From the NCBI GenBank assembly GCA_022820945.1, contig JAJEEP010000005.1, positions 1-64,000 of the forward strand: a stretch of DNA of 64,000 nt. The letters run 5' to 3'. Source of the DNA: Alphaproteobacteria bacterium (GTDB lineage Bacteria > Pseudomonadota > Alphaproteobacteria > UBA828). The notes beneath the pieces were generated by a model, which made no database searches, was not told where the DNA came from, and worked only from the letters and a program-made list of their open reading frames with translations. Position 1 is the stretch's first letter. Every line of letters starts with the position of its first letter. The translations under genes and the position numbers were made by a program. Of this stretch, positions 50,308 through 59,267 are shown one piece after another.

Positions 50308-51717
50308 ATGGACATCGAACAGGCCCACAATCTCTCTCTCGAGGAGATGGACAAGCAGAGCTTCCTGCACCCCTACACGGCTCTCAAGCCGCATCTCGAG
50401 AACGGGCCCAACATCATCAAGTCGGGAAGCGGCGTACGGCTCACCAACGCGGAGGGCAAGTCGTACATCGACGGCATGGCCGGCCTCTGGTGCGTCAACA
50501 TCGGCTGGGGACACCAGGAGGTGGTCGACGCGATCGCCGAGCAGGCCGAAAACCTCGCCTATTACCACAGCTTTTTCTCGATGGGGACCGAGGCGCCGAT
50601 CCGCCTCGCGGACCGCATCCTCCGCCTCGTGCCCGGCAACATGAGCAAGGTGTTCTTCGGCAATTCGGGCTCGGACGCGAACGATACCAATGTCAAATTG
50701 GTTCACTATTACAACAACTTGCGAGGTAAGCCCGAGAAGAAAAAGATCATCTCTCGCAAGCGCGCCTATCACGGCGTCACGGTCGCATCGGCGAGCCTGA
50801 CAGGTTTACCGAGCATTCACACGGCGTTCGATTTGCCGCTGCCGACAATCCTCCATACCGAAACCCCGCACTATTGGCGGAACGCCGAGCCGGGGATGAG
50901 CGAGCGCGACTTCTCCAGGTGGTGCGCGCAGAAGCTGGAAGAGATGATCCTCGCAGAGGGGCCCGAGACGGTGGGTGCGTTCATCGCCGAGCCGGTGATG
51001 GGCGCGGGCGGCGTGATCATCCCGCCGGAGGGCTACTTCCCCGAGATCCGGAAGATGTTGCGCAAGTACGACGTGCTGATGATCGCCGACGAGGTCATCA
51101 CCGGCTTCGGCCGCACCGGCAACTGGTTCGGATCCCAGACCTACGATATCGAGCCCGACATCATCACCATCGCGAAGGGACTGACCAGCGGCTACGTGCC
51201 CATGTCGGGCAGCATCATCTCCGACGAGATCTGGCAGGTGATCAAGGAAGGCGCGCCCGGCGTCGCCTACTTCGCGCACGGCTACACATACTCCGCGCAT
51301 CCCGTGGCGGCCGCGGCGGCCATGGCCAACATCGACATCATGGAGCGGCTGGACCTGCCGGCGAAATGCGCCAAGGTCGGCAGCTACTTCCAGCGGCGGC
51401 TGCGTGAGGTCGCCGCCGACCATCCGCTGGTCGGCGAGGTGCGCGGCGAGGCCCTGCTGGCGGCGGTCGAACTGGTGAAGGACAAGGAGACCAAGGAGTC
51501 CTTCGATCCCGACCTGCTGGTCGGGCCGACGCTGAGCAAGTACACGATCGAGGAAGGGCTCATCATCCGCGCGCTCCCGCTCAGCGATGCGGTGTCGTTC
51601 TCGCCGCCCCTGGTCATCACCGAGGCGGAGGTGGACGAGGCGCTCGCGCTGTTCAAGCGCGCGCTGGACCGCGTCACCGACGAGCTGGTCAAGGAAGGCA
51701 CTTGGCAGCCGAAGTAG
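50308..51717 (+). CDS. class III (omega) aminotransferase
   Basis: 469 residues. Fold-type I aminotransferase of the omega-amino acid/pyruvate type: MAGLWCVNIGWGHQEVV, HSFFSMGTEAPIRLAD, VFFGNSGSDANDTNVKLVHYYN, KRAYHGVTVASASLTGL and the PLP lysine in DIITIAKGLTSGYVPMSG (near residue 290), preceded by VLMIADEVITGFGRTGNWFGSQ. It transfers an amino group from a primary amine or omega-amino acid, perhaps with pyruvate. The position between acyl-CoA ligase and acyl-CoA dehydrogenase suggests amine catabolism. Confidence 0.93.
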   Translation: MDIEQAHNLSLEEMDKQSFLHPYTALKPHLENGPNIIKSGSGVRLTNAEGKSYIDGMAGLWCVNIGWGHQEVVDAIAEQAENLAYYHSFFSMGTEAPIRLADRILRLVPGNMSKVFFGNSGSDANDTNVKLVHYYNNLRGKPEKKKIISRKRAYHGVTVASASLTGLPSIHTAFDLPLPTILHTETPHYWRNAEPGMSERDFSRWCAQKLEEMILAEGPETVGAFIAEPVMGAGGVIIPPEGYFPEIRKMLRKYDVLMIADEVITGFGRTGNWFGSQTYDIEPDIITIAKGLTSGYVPMSGSIISDEIWQVIKEGAPGVAYFAHGYTYSAHPVAAAAAMANIDIMERLDLPAKCAKVGSYFQRRLREVAADHPLVGEVRGEALLAAVELVKDKETKESFDPDLLVGPTLSKYTIEEGLIIRALPLSDAVSFSPPLVITEAEVDEALALFKRALDRVTDELVKEGTWQPK

Positions 51718-51737
51718 TCCGCTAGCCGGCCGATAGG

Positions 51738-53543
51738 ATGGAAAGCGCGGTCGTCAATCCGCGCGACCTGCGGTTTCAGCTCTTCCAGGTTCTGGGCGCA
51801 GACTCGCTGTGCGCGCGTGCGCGCTACCGCGACCACGACCGCGAGTCCCTGGAAGCCGCGCTCGATCTCGCGATCCAGATCGCGGACGAGGTGCTCTGGC
51901 CGAATGCGCCGATCGGGGACCGGGACGAGCCCCGGCTGGAGAACGGCCGGGTGCGCGTGCCACCGGCCATTCACGAGAGCGTCGCCGCGATCACCGACGC
52001 GGGCTTTATCGCCGCCGCCCTCGACTACGACCGGGGCGGCATGCAGCTTCCGGCCGTGCTCCTGCAGGCGTGCCTCGGGGTCCTGAAGGCGGCGGATTCG
52101 GCGACGACCGGCTACCTGATGCTGACCAAGGCGGCGGCCAATCTGCTCGACGTTCACGGCACGGACGAGCAGAAGCGCCTCTACATGGAGCCGCTCTACG
52201 CCGGGCGCTTCATGGGCACGATGTGCCTTTCGGAACCCGACGTGGGCTCCTCGCTGGGCGATATCAGATGCCGGGCGGTGCCCGCCGGCGACGGCAGCTA
52301 CCGGCTCTCCGGCAGCAAGATGTGGATTTCCGGCGGCGACCAGGACATCTCGGAGAACATCGTCCACCTGGTTCTCGCGAAGCTCCCCGACGCGCCGCCC
52401 GGCGTGAGAGGAATCTCGCTCTTCATCGTGCCCAAGATCCGCGTGAAGGCCGACAGCACGCTCGGGGGCCCCAACGATGTCGCCGTTGCCGGCCTCAATC
52501 ACAAGATGGGCTACCGCGCGATCTCGAACTGCTTGTTGAGCTTCGGCGAGAACGGCGCGTGCGAGGCGCACCTGGTGGGCGCCCCTCACGAGGGCCTCGC
52601 TTGCATGTTTCACATGATGAACGAGGCGCGGATAGGCGTCGGCATCAGCGGCGCCATGATCGGCTATGCGGGCTACATGCAAGCGGTCCGCTACGCCGGG
52701 GAGCGGCGCCAGGGCCGGCCGGTCGACGACCGGGATCCGTCGCGGCCCCCCGTTCCCATCGTCCGGCACGCCGACGTGAAGCGCATGCTGCTCAGGCAGA
52801 AAGCCATCGTCGAGGGTGCGCTCGCGCTGTGCCTGACCTGCGCGCGATATCTGGACGACATGACCACGGCGGCGGGCGAGGACGAGCGGCGGCGGGCCGC
52901 CCTGCTGCTCGACATCCTCACGCCCATCGCCAAGGCCTGGCCCGCGGAGTTCTGCCAGGAGGCCAACAGCCTCGCGATCCAGGTTCACGGCGGCTACGGC
53001 TACACGCGGGACTTTCCGGTCGAGCGCCTCTACCGCGATAACCGCCTCAACGCCATCCACGAAGGGACCAACGGCATCCAGGCGATCGACCTTCTCGGGC
53101 GCAAGGCGCGCCAGCAGGATGGCGCGGCGCTCGCAGCGTTGACGGAGGAGATTCGCGCCGATATCGCCGCGGCACGAGGTCTGCCCGCGCTCGCCGAGCA
53201 ATGCGACGCGTTGGAGGCGGTGGCGAGCGAGATCGAGGCGGCGACTACCTCCATCGGCGCGGCACGCGCGGATGGCCGGAGCGGCGACTCGCTCGCGAAC
53301 GCGAGCCTCTACCTCAACGCCCTGGGCCACATCGTGGTCGCGTGGCTCTGGCTGCGTCAGGCGCGCGCCGCGGACGCTGCATTTCGGCAGGGCGTGGCAG
53401 CGGATGACGCCGCGTTCTATCGCGGCAAGCTCGCGGCCTGCCGCTACTTCTTCCGCTACGAGCTGGCCGGGATGAGGCCCGCCATTGCGCTGCTCGCGCA
53501 GGTCGATACGACCTGCGTCGAGATGGACGCGGACATGTTCTAG
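51738..53543 (+). CDS. acyl-CoA dehydrogenase (long form, DmdC-like)
   Basis: 601 residues, longer than the usual ~380, matching the form seen in 3-methylmercaptopropionyl-CoA dehydrogenase (DmdC). MCLSEPDVGSSLGDIRC binds FAD, MWISGGDQDISENIVHLVLAKL follows, EANSLAIQVHGGYGYTRDFPVERLYRDNRLNAIHEGTNGIQAIDLLGRKA holds the catalytic Glu (near residue 441), and a ~150-residue C-terminal extension. It desaturates an acyl-CoA. The real substrate cannot be fixed; the acyl-CoA ligase next door is the likely supplier. Confidence 0.9.
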   Translation: MESAVVNPRDLRFQLFQVLGADSLCARARYRDHDRESLEAALDLAIQIADEVLWPNAPIGDRDEPRLENGRVRVPPAIHESVAAITDAGFIAAALDYDRGGMQLPAVLLQACLGVLKAADSATTGYLMLTKAAANLLDVHGTDEQKRLYMEPLYAGRFMGTMCLSEPDVGSSLGDIRCRAVPAGDGSYRLSGSKMWISGGDQDISENIVHLVLAKLPDAPPGVRGISLFIVPKIRVKADSTLGGPNDVAVAGLNHKMGYRAISNCLLSFGENGACEAHLVGAPHEGLACMFHMMNEARIGVGISGAMIGYAGYMQAVRYAGERRQGRPVDDRDPSRPPVPIVRHADVKRMLLRQKAIVEGALALCLTCARYLDDMTTAAGEDERRRAALLLDILTPIAKAWPAEFCQEANSLAIQVHGGYGYTRDFPVERLYRDNRLNAIHEGTNGIQAIDLLGRKARQQDGAALAALTEEIRADIAAARGLPALAEQCDALEAVASEIEAATTSIGAARADGRSGDSLANASLYLNALGHIVVAWLWLRQARAADAAFRQGVAADDAAFYRGKLAACRYFFRYELAGMRPAIALLAQVDTTCVEMDADMF

Positions 53544-53622
53544 GTGCAAAGCCGCTATGATCGTCTGAGGGACCGCGCCGGGCCGCGCGCCCCAACCAAC
53601 GGCCACGCAAGGGGAGGCGGAC

Positions 53623-54108
53623 ATGGCAGAGCTCACGCTGGAGCAACGGGTTCAACGGATCGAGGATGCCGAGGCGATCCGACGCCTGCGCTACGAATAC
53701 TGCGAGTACGGCAACCTCTACGACGCCGCGCGCTTCGCCGCGCTCTTCGCGCCGGGCGCGATCTGGGACGGGGGCGACGCGTTCGGGCGCCAGGAGGGGC
53801 TGGAGCAGATCGAGCAGATGGTGCGCGATGCGGGCGAGCGAATCCGCTTCTCCGCCCACTACATCATGAACGAGCTGATCGACGTCGACGGAGACAACGC
53901 GACCGGACGCTGGTGGCTGCTGATGCCGTGCGTGCTGGACGGTGAGTCGACCTGGCTCTTTGCCACCTACGAGGACGAGTACGTCAGGCTCGACGGGCGC
54001 TGGCTGTTCAAGAAGATCGTGCTCGACGTCAAGAACTTCTCGCCCCACGACAAGGGCTGGGCCGAGAGCGCCAAGGCCTGGGTCGACGACGCGTGGAAAG
54101 GTCCCTGA
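53623..54108 (+). CDS. SnoaL-like/NTF2-fold protein
   Basis: 161 residues; good ribosome binding site AGGGGAGG. The pattern MAELTLEQRVQRIEDAEAIRRLRYEYCEYGNLYDAARFAALFAPGAIWDGG is typical of SnoaL_4-like proteins, with VDGDNATGRWWLLMP and YVRLDGRWLFKKIVL strands. It is a paralogue of the gene at 56217 (same start MAELTLEQ, same WDGG, VDGD and WLF segments). The two bracket HyuB 4, suggesting a functional tie to that protein. Confidence 0.82.
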   Translation: MAELTLEQRVQRIEDAEAIRRLRYEYCEYGNLYDAARFAALFAPGAIWDGGDAFGRQEGLEQIEQMVRDAGERIRFSAHYIMNELIDVDGDNATGRWWLLMPCVLDGESTWLFATYEDEYVRLDGRWLFKKIVLDVKNFSPHDKGWAESAKAWVDDAWKGP

Positions 54109-54242
54109 CCCGGCCTCCACAGATGACCCCTTGCACCGCCCTGCCCGGCAGCGGCAATCTGCGGGCTGGGCAGGCGGCAAGATCGTTCCGCGCCGCCACG
54201 AACATAATCGCACGCACGCATCGCATGCAGACAGGGTGAGAC

Positions 54243-56186
54243 ATGGCTTCGACCTCCACAGCGCGCCGCGCCGTGCGGCAGATCAAGGACAAGGACAAGC
54301 CTCGGACGGCCGCCAGGAAACGCGGCAACGGGGCTGCAAACGCCGTCGATTCGATCACCTTCTCCGTCATCCTCAATCGCTTCTCCACCATCGCGAACGA
54401 GATGACGCTGACCATGGAGAAGACCGCCTGGACCTCCATCATCGCGCTCGCGCGCGACTTCTCCTGCGCGATCTACGACGCCAAGGCGCGCCAGATCTGC
54501 ATGCAGGATGCCCTGCCCATCCATACGAATTCGCTGCACGTCGTGCTGGGCGAGATCGCGCGGGTCTTCGAGGGCGACATCCATGACGGCGATGTCATCG
54601 TCTGCAACGACGCTTACAGCGGCAACACCCACATCGGCGACTTCGTCACGGCTTGCCCCGTGTTCCACCAGGGCAAGCACATGTTCTGGAGCGTAGCGAA
54701 GGGCCATCAGCTCGACTGCGGCGCGTACATCCCCACCAGCGTGCCGGCGCCTGCCAGGGATGTCTGGCAGGAGGGGCTGCAGCTGCCGCCGATCAAGTTC
54801 TACGAGAAGGGCGAGCGGCGTGAGGACGTGGTGCGCATGTACCTCGCCAACGTGCGCTGGCAGGAGTGGCTCTACGGCGACCTGATGGCGCAGCTCGGCT
54901 CGATCTGGACCGGCCGGCGGCGCCTCGTCGAGCTTGCGGCGCACTACGGCAACGACACGCTGGAGCGCTACGCCGAGGCGATTCTCGATTACTCCGACAG
55001 GCGCATGGCCGAGGAGATCCGCGCAATCCCCGATGGCGACTACGACGGCATGTCGTGGCTCGATTCGGACGGTTATGGCACCACGAACATCCAGGTCGGC
55101 GCCCGGGTCTCGGTGCGTGACGACAAGGTCCACATCGATTTCTCGAACTCGGATCCGCAGAACCCGAGCGGCAACAACTCGTCGTATGGCGTAATGCAGG
55201 CTGCGGCGGGTATCCCGGTGCTCTGCTCCATCGACCCCACCATTCCTCACAACGACGGCTGCCTCCGGCACATCACGGCAGACGCGCCCAAGGGCACCGT
55301 CTGCAACGCGCAATACCCGGCGTCCACCGCGCTTGCCACCGTGGGCCCCGGCGACACCATGCAGGAGGCGGTGTGGAAGGCGCTGGCGCACGCCGTGCCG
55401 GAGCGCGTCATGGGCGGCAGCGGCAAGGACGGCAACCTGCCGATGTTCTCCGGCACCGACACGCGGAGCGGCAAGCCGGTCGAGTGGGGCTGCATGCTGT
55501 TCAACGGCGCGCCCGCCGGCGGAGCCACGTCGTCGTCGGACGGTTGGCCGCTGATCATGACCTCGGCCGGCATGGGCGGGCTCAAGATCATGAGCGTGGA
55601 GCTCTGCGAGCTGTTCTACCCCTACCGCATCGACCGGCAGGAAATCGCGACCGATTCCATGGGGCACGGCAAGCATATCGGCGGCCCCGGCGTCGACATC
55701 CAGGTCAGCCCGACCGACGGCGGCTTCCAGGTCGAGCTCTTCGGCGAGGGGCAGGGCAACCCGCCCTTCGGCGTGATGGACGGAACGCCCGGCATCGGCG
55801 GCGGCAGCTACAAGGAGGATCTGGAGACCGGCAAGCGGACCTACTTCTCCTCCAAGGGCCGCTTCGTGGTCGGCGAGAACGAGGTCTGGGGCGGTACGTC
55901 AAGCGGCGGCGGGGGCTACGGCGATGCGCTGGAGCGCGATCCCGAGGCCGTGCTGGAGAGCGTCTTCGACGGCCTGCTGTCACTCGAAAGCGCCGAAGAC
56001 ATATACGGCGTCGTCATCAACCGGGCGATGATGACCATCGACTTCACCGCGACCGAGAAATTGCGCGCCAAGATGGCGAAGAAGCGCGGCCCGCTCCAGG
56101 TGACCTCGCCCAGCCGTCCCGGCGCCGCCACCTGGATTCAGAAACAGCTGCGCCAGGGCGACGAGTTTCTCGTCGACGCGCAATAG
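54243..56186 (+). CDS. hydantoinase B / oxoprolinase-type subunit (HyuB 4), orphan
   Basis: 647 residues. It has DSITFSVILNRFSTIANEM, VIVCNDAYSGNTHIGDFV, AKGHQLDCGAY, NDGCLRHITADAP and SMGHGKHIGGPGVDIQV. Very similar to HyuB 2 (31042) and HyuB 3 (45368), judged by eye at roughly two thirds to three quarters identity. The N-terminal ~35 residues form a basic tail (RRAVRQIKDKDKPRTAARKR). It has no HyuA partner alongside and is flanked by two SnoaL-like genes, 134 bases after the first and 30 before the second. Confidence 0.92.
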   Translation: MASTSTARRAVRQIKDKDKPRTAARKRGNGAANAVDSITFSVILNRFSTIANEMTLTMEKTAWTSIIALARDFSCAIYDAKARQICMQDALPIHTNSLHVVLGEIARVFEGDIHDGDVIVCNDAYSGNTHIGDFVTACPVFHQGKHMFWSVAKGHQLDCGAYIPTSVPAPARDVWQEGLQLPPIKFYEKGERREDVVRMYLANVRWQEWLYGDLMAQLGSIWTGRRRLVELAAHYGNDTLERYAEAILDYSDRRMAEEIRAIPDGDYDGMSWLDSDGYGTTNIQVGARVSVRDDKVHIDFSNSDPQNPSGNNSSYGVMQAAAGIPVLCSIDPTIPHNDGCLRHITADAPKGTVCNAQYPASTALATVGPGDTMQEAVWKALAHAVPERVMGGSGKDGNLPMFSGTDTRSGKPVEWGCMLFNGAPAGGATSSSDGWPLIMTSAGMGGLKIMSVELCELFYPYRIDRQEIATDSMGHGKHIGGPGVDIQVSPTDGGFQVELFGEGQGNPPFGVMDGTPGIGGGSYKEDLETGKRTYFSSKGRFVVGENEVWGGTSSGGGGYGDALERDPEAVLESVFDGLLSLESAEDIYGVVINRAMMTIDFTATEKLRAKMAKKRGPLQVTSPSRPGAATWIQKQLRQGDEFLVDAQ

Positions 56187-56216
56187 CGTCGCGACGCACC
56201 CGCAAGGAGAACGACG

Positions 56217-56684
56217 ATGGCTGAATTGACCCTTGAGCAACAGGTGGCGCGGCTCACCGCGATCGAGGATATCAAGCGGATGAAGGCGCAGTACTGCTAC
56301 TACGCCGATCACGGCTACGATCCTGATGGCCTGGCGAGCCTCTTCGTCGAGGATGCCACCTGGGACGGCGGGGACTTCGGCCTCTACAAGGGCAAGGAAG
56401 CCATCCGGGAGTTCTTCTCCGGCATCAAGGACGACATCGTTTTCGCGATCCACCCGGTGATGAACCCGATCATCACGGTGGACGGCGATACGGCCAACGC
56501 CAAGTGGTGGCTCATCATGTGGTGCACCATGATGGTCGACGGCGAGAAAAAGGCGCGCTGGTTCGCCGCGGAGTACGACGACGACCTGGTGAAGCGCGAC
56601 GGCGAGTGGCTCTTCACCCACATCAAGGTCACGGGCCATTTCATGGCCGAGCACGCCGAAGGCTGGGCCGGCCAGACCGGATAG
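56217..56684 (+). CDS. SnoaL-like/NTF2-fold protein
   Basis: 155 residues; AAGGAGAACGAC precedes the ATG. The pattern MAELTLEQQVARLTAIEDIKRMKAQYCYYAD, EDATWDGGDFGLYKGKEAIREFFSGI, NPIITVDGDTANAKWWLIMWCTMM and KRDGEWLFTHIKV is that of SnoaL_4-like proteins. It is a paralogue of the gene at 53623 and ends the plus-strand run; the next gene is on the minus strand. Possible roles are cyclase, hydrolase or isomerase, or a chaperone-like partner of HyuB 4. Confidence 0.82.
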   Translation: MAELTLEQQVARLTAIEDIKRMKAQYCYYADHGYDPDGLASLFVEDATWDGGDFGLYKGKEAIREFFSGIKDDIVFAIHPVMNPIITVDGDTANAKWWLIMWCTMMVDGEKKARWFAAEYDDDLVKRDGEWLFTHIKVTGHFMAEHAEGWAGQTG

Positions 56685-56718
56685 GCGGCCACTGCGGCCA
56701 GCCGCTCCTTCGGAGCGC

Positions 56719-57927
56719 TCAGCCCGCGTCCGATGCGGGCCAGGCGGCGGGGCGGCCGTCCGGCGTCCACACCCCTTCGACCGAGGGCTCTCCGCGACCC
56801 ACGCCCGCGATCGGCACGATGCAGGCGCGGGTGAAGAAGGCCTGCGCGCGGAAGCCGAAGATGACCGTATCGCCCACCGCGACGCGGTGGTGGGGCTCCG
56901 GCATTAGCTGGCCGTAGTAGTCGATCATCGCCGGGTCCGGCGTGCCGGCGTCGACCTCCCGCGCGAACGCGGCCTCCGGGTCCGGACCCACCAGCGCCTT
57001 GAGCGGGTAGGGCGCGAACACCGGGTCGATGTAGAGGCCGCCGCCGAAGCAGTAGGCGCGGCCCTGGTGGAAGTGGGAGACTTCGGTCAGATAGAGCATC
57101 GCCGGGCGCTCCGGCAGCTCGGAGCGGGCGTGGAGCGGTGTCGTGCCGGTGAGCCCGTGGCCGGGTTCCACCTGGGTCGCGCCGCCGTCGGCCAGCGCCG
57201 CCATCACACGGGCAGACGTGGTGCCCGGCGCGTTGATGACGATGCCCTGCCGGCCCTGCCTGCCAAGTCGTGACGCAGCCTCGCGCAGGGTCGCGAGGTT
57301 GGGGGTCGGCCTCGCTTCGCCCGAGGCTTCGTCGAAGAGCAGGGCAGGGAAGGTGGTGAGCCCGGCGAAGTAGCCGCCCGGCGTGCTGTCGAGCGCGTCC
57401 GCCACGGCCTCGACGGCGTCCGCGGAAAAGCCCCCTTCGTGGCCGGAATAGAAGGTATCGCCAGGCGCCTGGATGCGCGCGATCAGCGCCTGTTCGTGGC
57501 CTTGCGCCGCAGCGGCGCGCGCGGCCTCGGCCGCCTTTTCCTCGTTGAAGACGGTCCAGTAGTCGGCGCGCATTGCCGCGGCCTCCGCCGCCTCGTGGCG
57601 TGGGATCTGGCCGAGGTGGCCGATGTGAGCGAGCCCGTGGCCGTTCGCGTGGATCGGCCGGGCGCAGGTCATGTCGACTGCCACGAAGCGCTCGATCCCG
57701 CCCGCCTTGAGGGCATCGAGCGCCGGCGGGTTGCGGCCGATCTGCTTGGTCATCGCCAGCACGTCGAGGCCGAGCCGGGCCGCCTCGGCGCTCATCAGGC
57801 GCGCGTTCTCGGTCATCGTATCGAGATCGAGCAGATAGGCGCCTGCAGGCACCCGACCCGCCTGGTGCAGCGTGACGGCCGCTTCGAGGAATGCCCGGTT
57901 GCGGTCTTTCAGCGCTCTCAGGAACAT
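56719..57927 (-). CDS. YhfX-like PLP-dependent protein (alanine-racemase-fold)
   Basis: 402 residues from the ATG at 57927, with GGGGAGG ahead. The N-terminus MFLRALKDRNRAFLEAAVTLHQAG and the PLP lysine segment LDVLAMTKQIGRNPPAL match the YhfX family, of alanine-racemase/D-threonine-aldolase fold. Further motifs are ARIQAPGDTFYSGHEGG and VEPGHGLTGTTPLHA. In enterobacteria yhfX lies in a phosphonate/sugar-type operon, absent here. The reaction is unknown; amino acid racemase or lyase is plausible. It is divergent from an MFS gene. Confidence 0.85.
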   Translation of the reverse strand: MFLRALKDRNRAFLEAAVTLHQAGRVPAGAYLLDLDTMTENARLMSAEAARLGLDVLAMTKQIGRNPPALDALKAGGIERFVAVDMTCARPIHANGHGLAHIGHLGQIPRHEAAEAAAMRADYWTVFNEEKAAEAARAAAAQGHEQALIARIQAPGDTFYSGHEGGFSADAVEAVADALDSTPGGYFAGLTTFPALLFDEASGEARPTPNLATLREAASRLGRQGRQGIVINAPGTTSARVMAALADGGATQVEPGHGLTGTTPLHARSELPERPAMLYLTEVSHFHQGRAYCFGGGLYIDPVFAPYPLKALVGPDPEAAFAREVDAGTPDPAMIDYYGQLMPEPHHRVAVGDTVIFGFRAQAFFTRACIVPIAGVGRGEPSVEGVWTPDGRPAAWPASDAG

Positions 57928-58040
57928 CGCCCGTCGCCTCCCCTGTTGGCTGCCGGGTCGTCTCGCCCGGTTGCCGGGCGCGTGGTAGCGTGCACAACCG
58001 ACGCCACCCTGTGCGTGGGCGGCCGCCACGTGGACGATAC

Positions 58041-59267
58041 ATGAGCGAGACCCACCGCACGACGCCGGGCGCGGCGCCCTCCTATTACCCGGTGATTCGC
58101 CTGATTACCTCGTTGGTCCTCGTGACCATGGGCGGCGCTGCCATGTATGCGGTGATCGTGGTCCTCAAGCCCGTGTCCTTCGAGTTCGGTGTGGGCCGTG
58201 GCGTCGCGTCGCTCCCCTACATGATGTTCATGGTGACGGGCGGGATCGGCGGCGTGGTGATGGGCCGCCTTGCCGACCGCTTCGGCGTGATGGTGCCGGC
58301 GCTGATCGGCTGCGTCGGCCTGCCCGCCGGCATGGCCGGCGCCGCCTTCGCCGAGGAGTTCTGGCAATTCTGTATCTCGCTCGGGGTGCTGTCCGGCCTG
58401 CTGGGCACTTCCGCCCTCTTCGCCCCGATGGCGGCCGACATCTCGCACTGGTTCACCCGGCGGCGCGGGCTCGCCGTCGCGATCGTGATTACCGGAACCT
58501 ATTTGGCAGGCGCGCTGTGGCCGCCGATCGTCCAGGCCTCGCTCGATGCGCGGGGCTGGCGCGAGACCTTCGTCCTGATCGCCATTCTCATGGCGTGCGT
58601 CATGCTGCCGCTGATTGCGTTGCTCTACCGCAAGCCGGCCGCGCTGATCGAGGCGCAGGCGGCGCGCATGGCGCCCGGCGCAGGCAGACCGCTGGGCGTC
58701 ACTCCCGGCACGCTTCAATGCCTGATTTGCGCGGCCGGGCTCGGCTGCTGCATCGCGATGGCGGCACCCCAGGTGCACATCGTCGCCCACGTCACCGATC
58801 TCGGATACGCCGCCCAGCACGGCGCCGCGATGCTCTCGCTCATGCTCGGCACCGGTATCGTGAGCCGGATCGGCTCCGGCTTCATCTCGGACCGGATCGG
58901 CGGGCTGCGCACGCTGCTGCTCGGCTCAGTCCTGCAGGCCATCACGCTGATGGCCTTCCTCGGTGCCGACACGCTCACCCTGCTCTACGTGGTCTCGGCC
59001 GTCTTCGGCCTCTCCCAGGGCGGGATCGTGCCGTCCTACACCATCATCATCAGGACGTTCTTCCCCGCGCACGAAGCGGGCCGCCGGGTCGGCTGGGCGA
59101 TGCTCTTTACCTTCGCAGGGATGGCGCTCGGCGGCTGGATGGCCGGTGCGCTGTACGACCTGACGGGCTCCTACACCGCGTCGTTCATCAACGCGGTCGG
59201 ATTCAACGTGCTGAACGCCGCGATCGTGGTCTTCCTGGCGCAGCGCCACCGGGCGCTGGCAGCTTAG
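58041..59267 (+). CDS. MFS-family transporter
   Basis: 408 residues with about 12 hydrophobic helices, MFS_1 type. The cytoplasmic motif A-like GRLADRFG lies between helices 2 and 3 and SGFISDRIGGLRTLLLG between helices 8 and 9. The family includes oxalate/formate and monocarboxylate carriers. It is divergent from the YhfX-like gene by 113 bases, and its stop overlaps that of the convergent HyuB gene by four bases. The start at 58041 has only a weak ribosome binding site. Confidence 0.88.
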   Translation: MSETHRTTPGAAPSYYPVIRLITSLVLVTMGGAAMYAVIVVLKPVSFEFGVGRGVASLPYMMFMVTGGIGGVVMGRLADRFGVMVPALIGCVGLPAGMAGAAFAEEFWQFCISLGVLSGLLGTSALFAPMAADISHWFTRRRGLAVAIVITGTYLAGALWPPIVQASLDARGWRETFVLIAILMACVMLPLIALLYRKPAALIEAQAARMAPGAGRPLGVTPGTLQCLICAAGLGCCIAMAAPQVHIVAHVTDLGYAAQHGAAMLSLMLGTGIVSRIGSGFISDRIGGLRTLLLGSVLQAITLMAFLGADTLTLLYVVSAVFGLSQGGIVPSYTIIIRTFFPAHEAGRRVGWAMLFTFAGMALGGWMAGALYDLTGSYTASFINAVGFNVLNAAIVVFLAQRHRALAA

